From NCBI GenBank assembly GCA_947167215.1, contig CAMVHE010000008.1, positions 1 through 64,000 of the forward strand: DNA of 64,000 nucleotides. Reading direction: 5' to 3'. Below are positions 23,582-32,591 of this stretch, piece by piece. A program made the translations under genes and the position numbers. The number at the start of each line of letters is the position of its first letter. Within the stretch, counting starts at the first letter, position 1. The notes under the pieces were generated by a model, which ran no database searches, was not told the DNA's origin, and worked only from the letters and a program-made list of their open reading frames with translations. The stretch is from an uncultured Clostridia bacterium (GTDB lineage: Bacteria > Bacillota > Clostridia > Christensenellales > Aristaeellaceae).

Positions 23582-25576
23582 TTATTTTATCCTGTCCATA
23601 ATGTCCGTATAGCTTGCAAGGATATATCCTTCCGCAGTCAATGTTTTTTCCACTTCGGTCTCCGACTCGACAGGAATGTATATGCGGACATGAAGATAAT
23701 ATTCATTATCATCCGCCAGAACCAGCTCCTTGACATCCGCTTCCATGCCGACCTTCGCCACGGTTCTTGACTTTTCTCCGTTTGCTCCCGGTTCACTTCT
23801 TAAATTGATGTTCCTGCCCTGAATCGTTACCTTGACGGGCAGCGTTCCAAATCCATTGTACACATCATCCAGCAGTTCGATTTCCGATGCTCCTACCGCG
23901 ATTGCCTTCTGATGTATCTCATTCATTTCCTCATCGCTCAGATTCTTAAGATCCGTATACTTGGCAGGTACGTATCCCTGAATGAATTTGGGAAGATTGG
24001 TGGATTCCCCCCTGTCGTTCCACTGTATCACTTTCTGGCTGATGCGTACGTACCAGTTGCCTTCGCGTTTGTCCTTATAGAGTCCGTAAATCTTCAGCGT
24101 CTCTCCATATCCTACATTTTCAGGGCCTTTTTTGCCGTTTTCGTTGGGCTCATGCCTCAGCAGAATCTTCGTTTTCGCCGTCACGCTTGTCAGCGGGAGG
24201 TCATCACTCCGCCCTGAAGCCTTTGTTTCCGGCATCTGGGCAGTCACGGCCGCTGGCGTCCGCACCGGTGCCGGCGTGGGCGTGGGATGCGTGCCCGTAC
24301 GGATCTGCATCACACGGGAAGGCTCGGATGCCCTTCCGTCTGCAGAAAGTGCAGTTACCGTAATTTCATAATCCGTATTTTCCACCAGCCTCTGAATCAG
24401 TGTATCCGTCTGGTCCGTTGAGCGGATGGCTTCATCCCCGCTGGCCAGATTTTTCCAGCGAACACGATACTGCTTTGCATTCGCGACTGCACCCCACTGC
24501 ACCCGTATCTCGTTATAGCCAGTCAGACTTCCCTGCGCCACCGGCGCATCGATCGGCTTCGGCGTAGGAGTGGGTGTAGGCGTCGGCTTTGGTGTCGGTG
24601 TCGGACTGGGTGTTGGCGTCGGCTTTGGTGTCGGCGTCGGGCTGGGCGTCGGCTTTGGCGTCGGCGTCGGGCTGGGCGTCGGCTTTGGTGTCGGCGTCGG
24701 ACTGGGTGTCGGCTTTGGTGTCGGCGTGGACGTCGGCTTTGGTGTCGGCGTCGGGCTGGGCGTCGGCTTTGGTGTCGGCGTCGGAGTCGGGCTCGGCGTC
24801 GGCGCTGGTGTCGGCTTCTGCTGAGTCTTCACGGTTTTAACCTCAGAAGCCCGGGATTCCGTCCCGTCAGCAGAAAGCGCCGTCACGGTAAATTCGTACC
24901 TGGTATTTTCCTTAAGACCGGGGACATCCGTTCTGATTTCCGGGACTACCTGTGTACTTGTTTCCCTGCTGTTTTCCGGTTTCCAGTCCACCCGATATTT
25001 TACTGCGTAGGGGACTTCTTTCCACCAGAGCTTCACCATGTCATATCCTTCAGGCCGGATCATCACAATCTCCGGTGCCCTCAGCACAAGCGGCGTCGGT
25101 TCCGGTGTTGGTGTTGGTGTCGGCACTGCCGTCGGTGCAGGCGTCGGCTTTGGTGTCGGCGTGGACGTCGGCACTGCTGTCGGTGCAGGCGTCTTTTCCT
25201 GTGCCGCGGCCGCTGCTGTCACGGCTGCAGATTTTTCGAGGAACTGCCGTACCTCACTCGGAGTCATTTCCCGAATGCTCTGTGCATGCACGTACCCCTG
25301 CATCCCATTGTCATAATCGACCAGCATCCACCATTGTCCGTTCTCATCACAGACAATTTCCAGCAGCTGAACCGTTTCCCCCTCTTTCAGCTGATATCTG
25401 GAATAGGAATTCTCCTCCGGTCTGATACGCAGCGGAACGTTTCCCTCCTGGATTCTTCCATAGCCTTCCATTTTCATCGGTTCCGGCGTCGGCGTTGCCG
25501 TGGTTTCCCGTTTCAGCGCTTCCGCCGGAACAAAGAAACACACCATTATCAGCAAAAAACAACAAATACGCTTCAA
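23582..25576 (-). CDS. Secreted SH3b / fibronectin type III protein with Pro-Thr linkers
   Basis: 664 residues from a TTG start at 25576, with AGGAGAGG upstream. Signal peptide ([20 protein letters not shown]), SH3b-like domain (about 35-108), Pro-Thr linker, FN3 domain (about 165-250), a long Pro-Thr-Lys repeat, second FN3 domain (about 345-430), then two more SH3b-like parts at the C-terminus. The first 115 residues are clearly paralogous to those of the protein at 30697-31743. Such domains suggest binding to cell wall or surface proteins. Function unknown; in this locus it may be a surface sensor or scaffold. Confidence 0.8.
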   Translation of the reverse strand: MKRICCFLLIMVCFFVPAEALKRETTATPTPEPMKMEGYGRIQEGNVPLRIRPEENSYSRYQLKEGETVQLLEIVCDENGQWWMLVDYDNGMQGYVHAQSIREMTPSEVRQFLEKSAAVTAAAAAQEKTPAPTAVPTSTPTPKPTPAPTAVPTPTPTPEPTPLVLRAPEIVMIRPEGYDMVKLWWKEVPYAVKYRVDWKPENSRETSTQVVPEIRTDVPGLKENTRYEFTVTALSADGTESRASEVKTVKTQQKPTPAPTPSPTPTPTPKPTPSPTPTPKPTSTPTPKPTPSPTPTPKPTPSPTPTPKPTPSPTPTPKPTPTPSPTPTPKPTPTPTPTPKPIDAPVAQGSLTGYNEIRVQWGAVANAKQYRVRWKNLASGDEAIRSTDQTDTLIQRLVENTDYEITVTALSADGRASEPSRVMQIRTGTHPTPTPAPVRTPAAVTAQMPETKASGRSDDLPLTSVTAKTKILLRHEPNENGKKGPENVGYGETLKIYGLYKDKREGNWYVRISQKVIQWNDRGESTNLPKFIQGYVPAKYTDLKNLSDEEMNEIHQKAIAVGASEIELLDDVYNGFGTLPVKVTIQGRNINLRSEPGANGEKSRTVAKVGMEADVKELVLADDNEYYLHVRIYIPVESETEVEKTLTAEGYILASYTDIMDRIK
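24552..24825 (-). repeat. Pro-Thr-Lys coding repeat in the SH3b/FN3 gene
   Basis: Tandem GGCTTTGGTGTCGGCGTC-type units on the plus strand, encoding [11 protein letters not shown] on the minus strand. Long perfect units (18-30 bases) recur, so copy number could vary by slippage or recombination. A shorter repeat of the same kind lies at about 25095-25195. Confidence 0.85.
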
Positions 25577-25813
25577 TTGGATCCTCTCCTCACAAGATTG
25601 GCACAGGCGTTTTGTAGTATGACGATCTTAAATAACAAAGGACTCGGATGGCAGCAGCTTGATTGCGCTCTCCGAAAACAGAAGGAGAATGCCATGAAAG
25701 CCGTCCGTTCCGGCACATCACGGTATTATTGCCATGTATTGCGCGGTTTCTCCCATCCGGGACTTGATTCACCGCGGTTATTATATTCCGCCCCACTTTG
25801 TTTTTTCTTTCTC

Positions 25814-25822
25814 ATTATAGCA
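25814..25822 (-). promoter_or_regulatory. Extended -10 promoter before the SH3b/FN3 gene
   Basis: TGCTATAAT on the minus strand, with no good -35 box. It lies about 240 bases before the TTG start at 25576. The same TGCTATAAT element is seen before the genes at 34703, 41554 and 59443. Together with the terminator at 26265 it marks a separate transcription unit. Confidence 0.6.
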
Positions 25823-26041
25823 CATTGTTTTGTTCAATATCTACCAAATTGCCGTACTTCTGATTATTTTTCTTGTATTTTTCCGAGCATTATGTTGTGA
25901 AAATATTAACAATGTTGTTTTGGCTGTATAGGCTGATTCGTGTTTTCCTCGCCCCGATCCTCCCGATCAGGCTGCAGACGAATCCGGAAAGCATGCAGTC
26001 CCACAGTTTTTCCCGGTCTCATCCCCTTCCTCTCCGGAATA

Positions 26042-26080
26042 GAAAAAGCGCAGGGCCAGAAGGAAACCAGCCTTGCGCTT
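26042..26080 (-). terminator. Terminator-like hairpin
   Basis: Minus strand AAGCGCAAGG, 15 bases, CCCTGCGCTT (one mismatch), followed by TTTCT. It lies about 75 bases after the promoter-like element at 26121-26149. Confidence 0.6.
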
Positions 26081-26099
26081 GAAAAAGGCAGCAAGCCCC

Positions 26100-26149
26100 T
26101 TTCCTGTAATGTCTTCTTTAAGTATACAGGAAAAGAAGAAGCATGCCTA
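26100..26149 (-). promoter_or_regulatory. Promoter-like element with overlapping inverted repeat
   Basis: Minus strand TAGGCA (26144-26149), 17-base spacer, TATACT (26121-26126). A perfect 9-base inverted repeat, TTTCCTGTA (26100-26108) and TACAGGAAA (26125-26133), covers the -10 box and start site like an operator. The transcript would end at the terminator about 75 bases on. Confidence 0.4.
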
Positions 26150-26260
26150 TCATCCTATCGGATGATTTTTTATTACAAAATTATTAAATCCGCAACACCT
26201 GTCCATGCCGGCTTCATTTCCGCAGAACCTTGCCCGCTGTGGATCGGATTCCGTGCATTC

Positions 26261-26306
26261 AAAAGGTGCACACCGGATCATCCGAGATTGCGATCCGGCA
26301 TGCACC
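26261..26306 (-). terminator. Terminator after the pseudokinase gene
   Basis: GGTGCATGCCGGATC and GATCCGGTGTGCACC pair over 15 positions with one mismatch, followed by TTTTG on the minus strand, 13 bases after the stop at 26319. Confidence 0.8.
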
Positions 26307-26318
26307 TTCTCCCTGTCA

Positions 26319-27173
26319 TCAGAGTGCAACAACAATATGAAGCAGGTCTCCTCCCTGCACCGGCGTTCTTTCATGCTTCAGCTGTTCCAGGCAGGCCTTT
26401 CTCATTTCTTCCGCACTGCCCCACCGCTGATCCGGCGTCAGCATCAGCCCCTTCTCCAGAATAGGCCTCCATCCTTCCGGTACAACGCTCATATCCATAT
26501 TCAGGCAGCGTATGGCACGTTCCGGCGCAGAAGGCGGCACGGTACCGGACAGTACCGCATACAGGGATGCACAAAGGCTGTAAATATCCGTTCTTCCGTC
26601 TTCCCTGCCGAAACCGGAATACTGCTCCAGTGCCGCATACCCGTTTTCCGGCATGTCCCGGAATCTTCCCGAGGCCGATTTAAAAAACGGAATCCGCATG
26701 CCGTCCAGTCCCAGTATCCCCATGTGGTCATCATAATAAATGTTTCCCGGAGAAATGCCGCGGTGGATCCATCCGGCAGCATGCAGATGCTGCAATTCCG
26801 CCAGCAGGGCAGGTACTGCCGCCAGCATTCTGGCCGTTTCCGGCCGTCTCTGTTCCAGCGACATTCCGCACGGTGCAGCCAGGACTGCCCAGCAGGCTTC
26901 CTCATTTTTCACCAGGTCGCATATGCTGCAGACGTTTGCAATGCCCCGGATAGAAGCAATTGCCCGGACCTGTGCGACAAATTCATCGGCGGTCAGTTTC
27001 CCCTCATCCGGAGTATACTGCAACAGCCGCACCTGACGGTCTGACTTTCTGTCTGTCCCTGCATAGACGCGGCACATTCCGCTGGAAGAAAGCTGCCCCG
27101 TGATCTCATAGCGTTCCCCGAGCAATGTTTTCTGCGTAAAGGGAATGGCATCCCTGCAATCATTTTCCTTCAT
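26319..27173 (-). CDS. Protein-kinase-like protein, probable pseudokinase
   Basis: 284 residues with a Ser/Thr-kinase fold: a glycine-loop remnant (GQLSSSGMCRVYAG), helical C-lobe and the APE-like YAALEQYSGFGREDGRTDIYSL segment that aligns with the kinase at 28415. Key residues are lost: the beta-3 Lys position reads VRLLQY, HRD is HRG (Gly139), and DFG reads DGM. No C-terminal membrane helix. The ATG at 27173 comes one base after the PP2C stop, suggesting translational coupling. It may sense ligand or bind the phosphatase. Weak residual activity cannot be excluded. Confidence 0.8.
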   Translation of the reverse strand: MKENDCRDAIPFTQKTLLGERYEITGQLSSSGMCRVYAGTDRKSDRQVRLLQYTPDEGKLTADEFVAQVRAIASIRGIANVCSICDLVKNEEACWAVLAAPCGMSLEQRRPETARMLAAVPALLAELQHLHAAGWIHRGISPGNIYYDDHMGILGLDGMRIPFFKSASGRFRDMPENGYAALEQYSGFGREDGRTDIYSLCASLYAVLSGTVPPSAPERAIRCLNMDMSVVPEGWRPILEKGLMLTPDQRWGSAEEMRKACLEQLKHERTPVQGGDLLHIVVAL

Positions 27174-27174
27174 C

Positions 27175-27912
27175 TCAATCACCACCAGAGGACTGAATCA
27201 TCGCTGCAACGGCCGTATTATTATCTGTATCCTTTCCATAGCGTCTCAGCAGAATCTCCCGCATGCGTTCCATCCATGTTTTTGCATTATCCGCGTTTTC
27301 CAGTTCAGCAAGCATCTCCCGTTCATAAATCAGTTCCCAGAACCCATCGCTGCATAGAAGAAATGCATCCCTGGGCATGACATCCAGTTCATCCGTATCA
27401 ATTTTTACATTGGGCGCCGCCCCGATTGCCCGGATCAGAATACTCCGGTCCTGGTGGCCGCGGATTTCATCCGGCGAGATTTCTCCCACCATCGCGGCAA
27501 TCTGGCTTGCACTGTGATCTACTGTCTGATACAGAATCCCGCCGTTCCGGAACTGATAGATCCGCGAATCCCCGACATGGGAGGCAATGGCTTTCTCTTT
27601 TCCGATCCACAGCGCGGCAATGGTTGTTTTCATGCGTTTGCCGCCCTGGTTCAATTCGAGAATTTTCTGGTTTGCCTCTTCAATGGCGGCTTCCAGCGCT
27701 TCCGTGCTGACCTCGTGTTCATGCAGAAGTTTATCCTGGAGCGTTTTGATGGTCATTTCCGATGCCGTTTTCCCGTCGCCACATCCGCCTAACCCGTCTG
27801 CAACCATCAAAAGCACCGTATGCTCTCCGATCATCATGCAGAGCGAATCCTCGTTCTGCCTCCGTGATCCGATATCGCTGTAAGGGGTAAGGCTGACACT
27901 CATGCTGCTCAT
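27175..27912 (-). CDS. PP2C-family Ser/Thr protein phosphatase B
   Basis: 245 residues with PP2C metal-binding motifs in order: RRQNEDS, MVADGLGGCGDGK, ASHVGDSRIY, DHSASQ, LLCSDGFWE and DNNTAVA. The acidic residues for two metal ions are kept, so it should be active. It overlaps the leader-like gene by ATGA and the pseudokinase follows one base later. It is paralogous to the phosphatase at 31758-32483 along its whole length. It would reverse phosphorylation by the locus kinase, for example on FHA-bound targets or the STAS protein. Confidence 0.92.
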   Translation of the reverse strand: MSSMSVSLTPYSDIGSRRQNEDSLCMMIGEHTVLLMVADGLGGCGDGKTASEMTIKTLQDKLLHEHEVSTEALEAAIEEANQKILELNQGGKRMKTTIAALWIGKEKAIASHVGDSRIYQFRNGGILYQTVDHSASQIAAMVGEISPDEIRGHQDRSILIRAIGAAPNVKIDTDELDVMPRDAFLLCSDGFWELIYEREMLAELENADNAKTWMERMREILLRRYGKDTDNNTAVAAMIQSSGGD

Positions 27913-28106
27913 TTTTTCCCGTCTCCTTTAGGGATTTCTGGCCATTCCGGCGCCTTGCTCGCAGCTGCAACCCATTCCAGCTCATCTTCACTGAGCTCCT
28001 GGAGCCGGTTTTCTGTCTCTGCCAGCAGACGGGATAACTGGTCATCCTGTGGAGAAAAACGCTCCATTTCTCCCAACAAAGTCAAAAGCGCCTCTGTTTT
28101 TTTCAC
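27909..28106 (-). CDS. Small leader-peptide-like protein
   Basis: 65 residues from a GTG at 28106, chosen because AAGGAGGGGGAG lies just upstream; an ATG 15 codons earlier has no ribosome binding site. The end of its helical part, LQELSEDELEWVAAA, closely resembles the ELSEDDLEDVAGG leader end of the precursors, but Gly-Gly is replaced by Ala-Ala. A 17-residue acidic/Pro-rich tail follows. It may be an uncleaved leader mimic acting as regulator, chaperone or kinase partner. It is preceded by the same ECF-like promoter as the precursor operon and overlaps PP2C by ATGA. Confidence 0.7.
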   Translation of the reverse strand: MKKTEALLTLLGEMERFSPQDDQLSRLLAETENRLQELSEDELEWVAAASKAPEWPEIPKGDGKK

Positions 28107-28156
28107 GTCATTCTCCCCCTCCTTTCGCGATGCAAAACGCTCATCCTTCATTTGTC

Positions 28157-28183
28157 ATACACGACGGACCGAAAAACGTTACA
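28157..28183 (-). promoter_or_regulatory. ECF-like promoter of the leader-like/PP2C/pseudokinase operon
   Basis: Minus strand TGTAACG, 14 bases, GTGTAT, 51 bases before the GTG at 28106. Same boxes and spacing as at 10843-10869; no other copy was noticed in the intergenic parts of the locus. Confidence 0.65.
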
Positions 28184-28414
28184 CGCCATTTTCCGGTTTC
28201 CGCCTCCCGTCCGGCACCGGAAAGCCGGAAAAAGCTTTGCTGCAGCAAGCTTCTTCCGCTCCGGATATCTTTCTTTCTCCGGCAGAAAAATTTCTGACCC
28301 TATTATGAAACGTGTGTTATCTCAACCCGAATTTTTCCGTCCAGCCGGATGTTTCAGAAAGCTGGATTCCTTTTTCCCGTCAGATTGTTCCTCTTTCCTG
28401 TCCCGATTTTCCGG

Positions 28415-30610
28415 TTACTTCACAATGCGGACGCTTTCCGCTGCGGTCACAAGCTGCAGCTCATCTTCGTCCGTCCAGTTCCCTGACCAGTCGATCATTG
28501 CAACCGAGACATAGAACCCCGGCAGTCCCGCTATGATTTCATGCAGCGGCTCACTTGCATTCTCCTTATTGATATAGTACTGCGCAAAGTAGCTCTTCCC
28601 GGACAGCTCCCGTTCCTCTCCGTTGATGTACTCCACTTCCAGGCTCTTTTCAATTTCCGTGGTTTCCCTCATCTTCGCAAGAACGTTTTCAATGGAGCCT
28701 TCCCTCTCCAGCAGGGTGTGCAGATTTCCGTCAAAGTCTTCCTCGGACGGAATAATGCACATTACCCACCATGTGTGCATTGAATTTGCAACATCTGCTG
28801 ATTCTTCGGCATAGATATCGTAGCCCGCCTGGCTTTCCTGCACGAAAAGTCCTGCCGGAAGCACAATCTCCAGGGTGCCGTAATCGCCCAGGTCCGCTTC
28901 ATACAGAGCAGTGGGAGCAGAAGATACTTCCGTTGATGCCCCGCGTGCAACATCCTGCTGCGGTACTGTCAGCAGATTTGCAAGCGAATTGACCACGGAC
29001 TTCTCCGGCGTCGGTGTGAGTTCCGGGACCGGCGTGGGTGTCGGCGTCGTTGCCGGAGATGGCGTCGGCGTCGGCGTCGGCGCCGGGGATGGCGTCGGTG
29101 TCGGTGCCGGAGACGGCGTGGGCGTCGTTGCCGGAGATGGTGTGGGTGTCGGTGCAGGGGATGGCGTCGGCGTCGCTGCCGGAGATGGTGTGGGTGTCGG
29201 TGCAGGGGATGGCGTCGGCGTTTCAACTGCCGGTGTTGCTGTGGCCGGGGATGCTGTCGGCTGAACCTCCGGACGTTTTCCGAGCTTCGGCACGATCAGA
29301 ATGGATCCCAGGATGATTACTGCAATGATAATCAGCGCCACAAGGATTCCCTGTACCATCAGCTGCTTCCGTTTTTTCTTTTCGGCTTCTTCCTGCTCCC
29401 GCTTCTTCTTCTCCTCTGCAGCCCGGCGTGCTTCCGCTTCCCGTCTTCTCTGCTCTTCCTGTCTTTTCCGGACTTCCGCTTCCTGTCTCTTTCGTTCTTC
29501 CTCTTCCTGTCTTCTTCGTTCCTCTTCCCGACGTTTTCGTTCCAGCTCCTCCGCCTGTCTCCGAAGTTCTTCCTCCTTGCGGCGGGTTTCTTCTTCCTGT
29601 CTTTTCAGTTCTTCCGTCCTGCGGCGGGTTTCCTCTTCCTGTTTCCGAAGTTCTTCCTGCCTTCTCAGCTCTTCGGCTCTCCGGCGTTCTTCCTCGTCGT
29701 CCCCTTCCAGCACCGTTCCGCTGATCGTTGTCCGGATTGCCCTGGTAAGGCGTGCTGCCATAATCTGGGCCGACGCATACCGTTCCTCCGGCCGGAGGGA
29801 CATGGCCTTCATGATCACCTTGTCCACTCCGGGAGTTGTATCCGCCCCTACCTCCGAAGGCATTTTGACATCATCTTTGAAAACCCTGTCCGGTGCGCTC
29901 TCCGGCACGATTCCCGTCAGGCAGTAGTACATCGTGGCACCAAAGGCATAAATATCCGTCCACGGTCCCTGTTTTCCATGCATGGAATACTGTTCATGCG
30001 GCGCATATCCATGTTTCAGCATCACCGTCAGGCTGTGATTGCCCTCCACCGCCCGGCTGGCGCCGAAGTCATACAGCTTCAGCGTATTATCCGGCATCAG
30101 AATGATGTTGTCCGGGCTGATATCGCGGTGAATCAGTCCCAGCCGGTGCACGCTGTCCAGCGCCTGCAGCAGCGGGATCGCCAGCGGAATCAGTTCCTTT
30201 TCCGAAAGCTGGCCCCTTTCATCGGTCAGCTTTTTCAGGGTAATGCCCTGAAGGAACTCCATGACGATGTACGAGGTGCCATTGGCATCAAAGAAGTCCT
30301 GCACCCGGACAATCTGCGGAATGTGTGCGCATTTCGCCAGCAGGCGCGCCTCCCCGAGGAATCGCTCCCGCCATTTTCCAAAGTCCGACCCGATTTTTCC
30401 GCCGGTCATGGAAACATGAACGGAAACGCTGTTATTGCGGTTTGCATATCCCCGCGGAAAGAATTCCTTTACTGCTACTTCAATATCCAGTATTTTATCG
30501 TGTGCCCGGTAAGTGATGCCGAATCCTCCCTGCCCCAGCACATCTTCAATGATATATCGCTCCTGAATCTCCGTTCCCGGTTTTAATACCCATTGGTCCT
30601 GATCAATCAC
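28415..30610 (-). CDS. Membrane Ser/Thr protein kinase with Pro-Thr stalk
   Basis: 731 residues from a GTG start after AGGTGAG. The N-terminal kinase domain is complete: LGQGGFG loop, Lys48 in VAVKEFF, HRD with Asp163, DFG with Asp181 and TDIYAFGA. Then come a long charged coiled coil (about 310-430; EERRRQEEE-type), one membrane helix ([20 protein letters not shown]), an outside Pro-Thr-Ser repeat stalk and a C-terminal domain of about 180 residues without a recognised family. It looks like a receptor kinase whose outer domain senses a signal. Its targets may be the FHA-bound proteins in the locus. Confidence 0.9.
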   Translation of the reverse strand: MIDQDQWVLKPGTEIQERYIIEDVLGQGGFGITYRAHDKILDIEVAVKEFFPRGYANRNNSVSVHVSMTGGKIGSDFGKWRERFLGEARLLAKCAHIPQIVRVQDFFDANGTSYIVMEFLQGITLKKLTDERGQLSEKELIPLAIPLLQALDSVHRLGLIHRDISPDNIILMPDNTLKLYDFGASRAVEGNHSLTVMLKHGYAPHEQYSMHGKQGPWTDIYAFGATMYYCLTGIVPESAPDRVFKDDVKMPSEVGADTTPGVDKVIMKAMSLRPEERYASAQIMAARLTRAIRTTISGTVLEGDDEEERRRAEELRRQEELRKQEEETRRRTEELKRQEEETRRKEEELRRQAEELERKRREEERRRQEEEERKRQEAEVRKRQEEQRRREAEARRAAEEKKKREQEEAEKKKRKQLMVQGILVALIIIAVIILGSILIVPKLGKRPEVQPTASPATATPAVETPTPSPAPTPTPSPAATPTPSPAPTPTPSPATTPTPSPAPTPTPSPAPTPTPTPSPATTPTPTPVPELTPTPEKSVVNSLANLLTVPQQDVARGASTEVSSAPTALYEADLGDYGTLEIVLPAGLFVQESQAGYDIYAEESADVANSMHTWWVMCIIPSEEDFDGNLHTLLEREGSIENVLAKMRETTEIEKSLEVEYINGEERELSGKSYFAQYYINKENASEPLHEIIAGLPGFYVSVAMIDWSGNWTDEDELQLVTAAESVRIVK
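29010..29235 (-). repeat. Pro-Thr-Ser coding repeat in the receptor kinase gene
   Basis: Tandem units such as GGCGTCGGCGTC and GCCGGAGATGG encode PTPTPSPA on the minus strand. It forms the extracytoplasmic stalk. Third example of this repeat type in the locus. Confidence 0.85.
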
Positions 30611-30696
30611 TCATCTCACCTGGCTTTCCGCTATCCTTTTGCTTGGTTCATCCGGGAGAATAATCCTCCATGCATGCCCGATATCTGTTTTCCGCA

Positions 30697-31743
30697 TCAG
30701 AGGATTCCCGAGTCCGTGTCCAGCCAGATAACAGGCCGAACGAAGTTCTCCGTAATAATGACGCTTCCGCTTTCCAGGGAACCATATGGGGACACATACG
30801 ACGCCCGGTTCTGGTATTCGCCGGGTGAACGCAGCCACCAGTGGCAGGCGCCATTGCTTCCTGTCAACGCGGCTCTTGCCTTTGCCCTTGCCGTCAGCTG
30901 GCAGATTCTGTCGCTGTCGGATGCAAAATATTTATTTGCCTCTGCATAGCTGAGAAGGAAAACATTATCCGAAGTGCTGTTTCCTCCGTAGGAGGCATAG
31001 CTGCTGTTTCCCGCGGCCCCGGAATTATCCGTGGTCATCGTCAGGATGGCCTTTCTCTCTTCCGAGTTGAATGCAGTCCGGAGGAAAGTGTTGTTGAGCC
31101 AGTAGCGCAGCGAACAGTCTTCCCATGTAATGCTTGCATACTCCCTGTTATACGGTCTTGACTCAAGCCCGAAGCGGCTGATCACCAGCGCTTTGTTTCC
31201 CTGCACTTCCAGTACCAGCCACTCAATGGGGTCCATTCCGTTTGCCGTATTGTTATCCTGCTCATACCGGCCGAAACGGATGATATCGCCCACACGGACG
31301 GCACCGTTTCCCTGCACCTGTGCACTCTGATTCTGGGAAGCCTGCACAGAAGCTGCAGAGGAAGCGCCGGTATTGCCGGAACCGGATGCCGCTTCCAGGT
31401 CGGCAAGATACTGTCTTACCTCCCCCGGCGTCATTTCCTGCACCGTTTCTGCCCGCACATAACCCAGCATCCCGGTATCATAGCTGACGTAGATCCACCA
31501 TTGTCCCTGTTCATCCGTCAGGAGCTCCTTCAGTTCAACTACGTCTCCCTTCTGAAGCTGGCAGCGGATAAATGCATTCTCCTCCGGTGTTGCGAGAAGT
31601 CTGCTTCCTCCCTCCTGAACGCGGCCGTAACCATTCAGCAAGACCGGCTCCGGAGTAGGAGTTGCAGCGACTTCCCGTTTAAGTGCCTCTGCCGGCATGA
31701 AAAAGCAGGCCATTATCAGGAACAAAAAGCAAAAGCGTCTCAT
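30697..31743 (-). CDS. Secreted SH3b protein with DUF6273-like domain
   Basis: 348 residues. Signal peptide (MRRFCFLFLIMACFFMPAEA), SH3b-like domain (about 35-110), Ser/Gln-rich linker (about 120-145), then a DUF6273-type domain (VGDIIRFGRYEQD, IEWLVLEVQGNKALVISRFG, CHWWLRSPG), which is common in surface proteins of gut Clostridia. The first 115 residues match the SH3b/FN3 protein at 23582-25576, showing duplication. Its ATG lies 14 bases after PP2C A. Role unknown; probably a surface binding protein. Confidence 0.82.
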   Translation of the reverse strand: MRRFCFLFLIMACFFMPAEALKREVAATPTPEPVLLNGYGRVQEGGSRLLATPEENAFIRCQLQKGDVVELKELLTDEQGQWWIYVSYDTGMLGYVRAETVQEMTPGEVRQYLADLEAASGSGNTGASSAASVQASQNQSAQVQGNGAVRVGDIIRFGRYEQDNNTANGMDPIEWLVLEVQGNKALVISRFGLESRPYNREYASITWEDCSLRYWLNNTFLRTAFNSEERKAILTMTTDNSGAAGNSSYASYGGNSTSDNVFLLSYAEANKYFASDSDRICQLTARAKARAALTGSNGACHWWLRSPGEYQNRASYVSPYGSLESGSVIITENFVRPVIWLDTDSGIL

Positions 31744-31757
31744 CGGTTTTCCCCCAT

Positions 31758-32483
31758 TTATCCAACTATTGCAACTGCAGCGGTATTATTATCACTCTGA
31801 TAATCTCTTCTCGCTTCCACAATCTTTACCATTCTTTCGAGCCACTGGTCCGCATTGTCTGCCCCGTTCAGCGCATCAATCATCTCTTCTTCCAGGATCA
31901 GCTCCCAGAAGCCGTCGCTGCACAGCAGGAATCCGTCTCCCCTGCAGACATCCAGACTGTCGGTATCCATTTTGTCTCCGGAATCCGCTCCCAGTGCACG
32001 AAGCAGCACATTTCTTTCTTCATGCCCCCGGATCTGGGAAGGGGTGATCTCTCCAAGCTTGACCGCCAGCTGGCTCATGCTGTGGTCTTCCGACTGGTAA
32101 TATACACTCCCCTGCCGGAACTGGTAGATTCTCGTGTCTCCCACGTGGGATGCCAGGGCACGGTTCCCATAGATCCAGAGAGCAGTAATCGTACTTTTCA
32201 TGCGTTTATACTGCGTCTGCTGCCGGAGGATCCGTCCGTTCGCTTCCCGGATGGTGCTTTCAAGGCGGTCCTCATCGAACAGCATGCTGGCATCATATGC
32301 CTCTTTCATGCAGGCAATGGCAATACCGGATGCGACCTCTCCGTTTCCGCATCCGCCCAGACCGTCGGCCACGGCAAGAAATGCCGTATTATCCCTGATC
32401 CATGCACCAACGGAGTCTTCGTTTACTTCCCGCCCGCCGCGATCCGTAAATGTTGCAACGGTAATACGGCTCTGCTCTGTCAT
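31758..32483 (-). CDS. PP2C-family Ser/Thr protein phosphatase A
   Basis: 241 residues from the ATG at 32483 (MTEQSRITVATFTDRGG), preceded by GAGGAGGAG. PP2C motifs REVNEDS, AVADGLGGCGNGE, ASHVGDTRIY, DHSMSQ, LLCSDGFWE and DNNTAAV are intact. A longer in-frame start 12 codons earlier is less likely. It is paralogous to the phosphatase at 27175-27912 and lies upstream of the SH3b/DUF6273 and receptor kinase genes, so it is the natural partner of that kinase. Confidence 0.92.
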   Translation of the reverse strand: MTEQSRITVATFTDRGGREVNEDSVGAWIRDNTAFLAVADGLGGCGNGEVASGIAIACMKEAYDASMLFDEDRLESTIREANGRILRQQTQYKRMKSTITALWIYGNRALASHVGDTRIYQFRQGSVYYQSEDHSMSQLAVKLGEITPSQIRGHEERNVLLRALGADSGDKMDTDSLDVCRGDGFLLCSDGFWELILEEEMIDALNGADNADQWLERMVKIVEARRDYQSDNNTAAVAIVG

Positions 32484-32591
32484 ACTGCTCCTCCTCTGCT
32501 GATTCTCTTTCAACTGCACCGGCTTCTCTTCTGAAACCGTTTTCTTCCATGGTGTCCCGCCCTGTAGCCGGCGGTCTTCTTCAGGGGATTT

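Larger units (their letters stand above)
25823..26318. other. About 500 bases without a clear protein gene
   Basis: This gap holds two minus-strand terminators (26042-26080 and 26261-26306) with a promoter-like element between them (26100-26149). A TTG-started 62-codon frame at 25906-26094 is not convincing. A short untranslated RNA from about 26114 to 26040 is possible. Confidence 0.45.

Noticed and set aside
24552-24825. Regular short DNA repeats that could be taken for a CRISPR array
   Set aside because: The units are 6-30 bases, in phase with codons, without unique spacers and code for Pro-Thr linkers.
25906-26094. 62-codon frame starting with TTG after an AGGAAAGGGG sequence
   Set aside because: Ribosome-binding-like sequence is present, but it overlaps a terminator hairpin and the encoded sequence shows no protein features.
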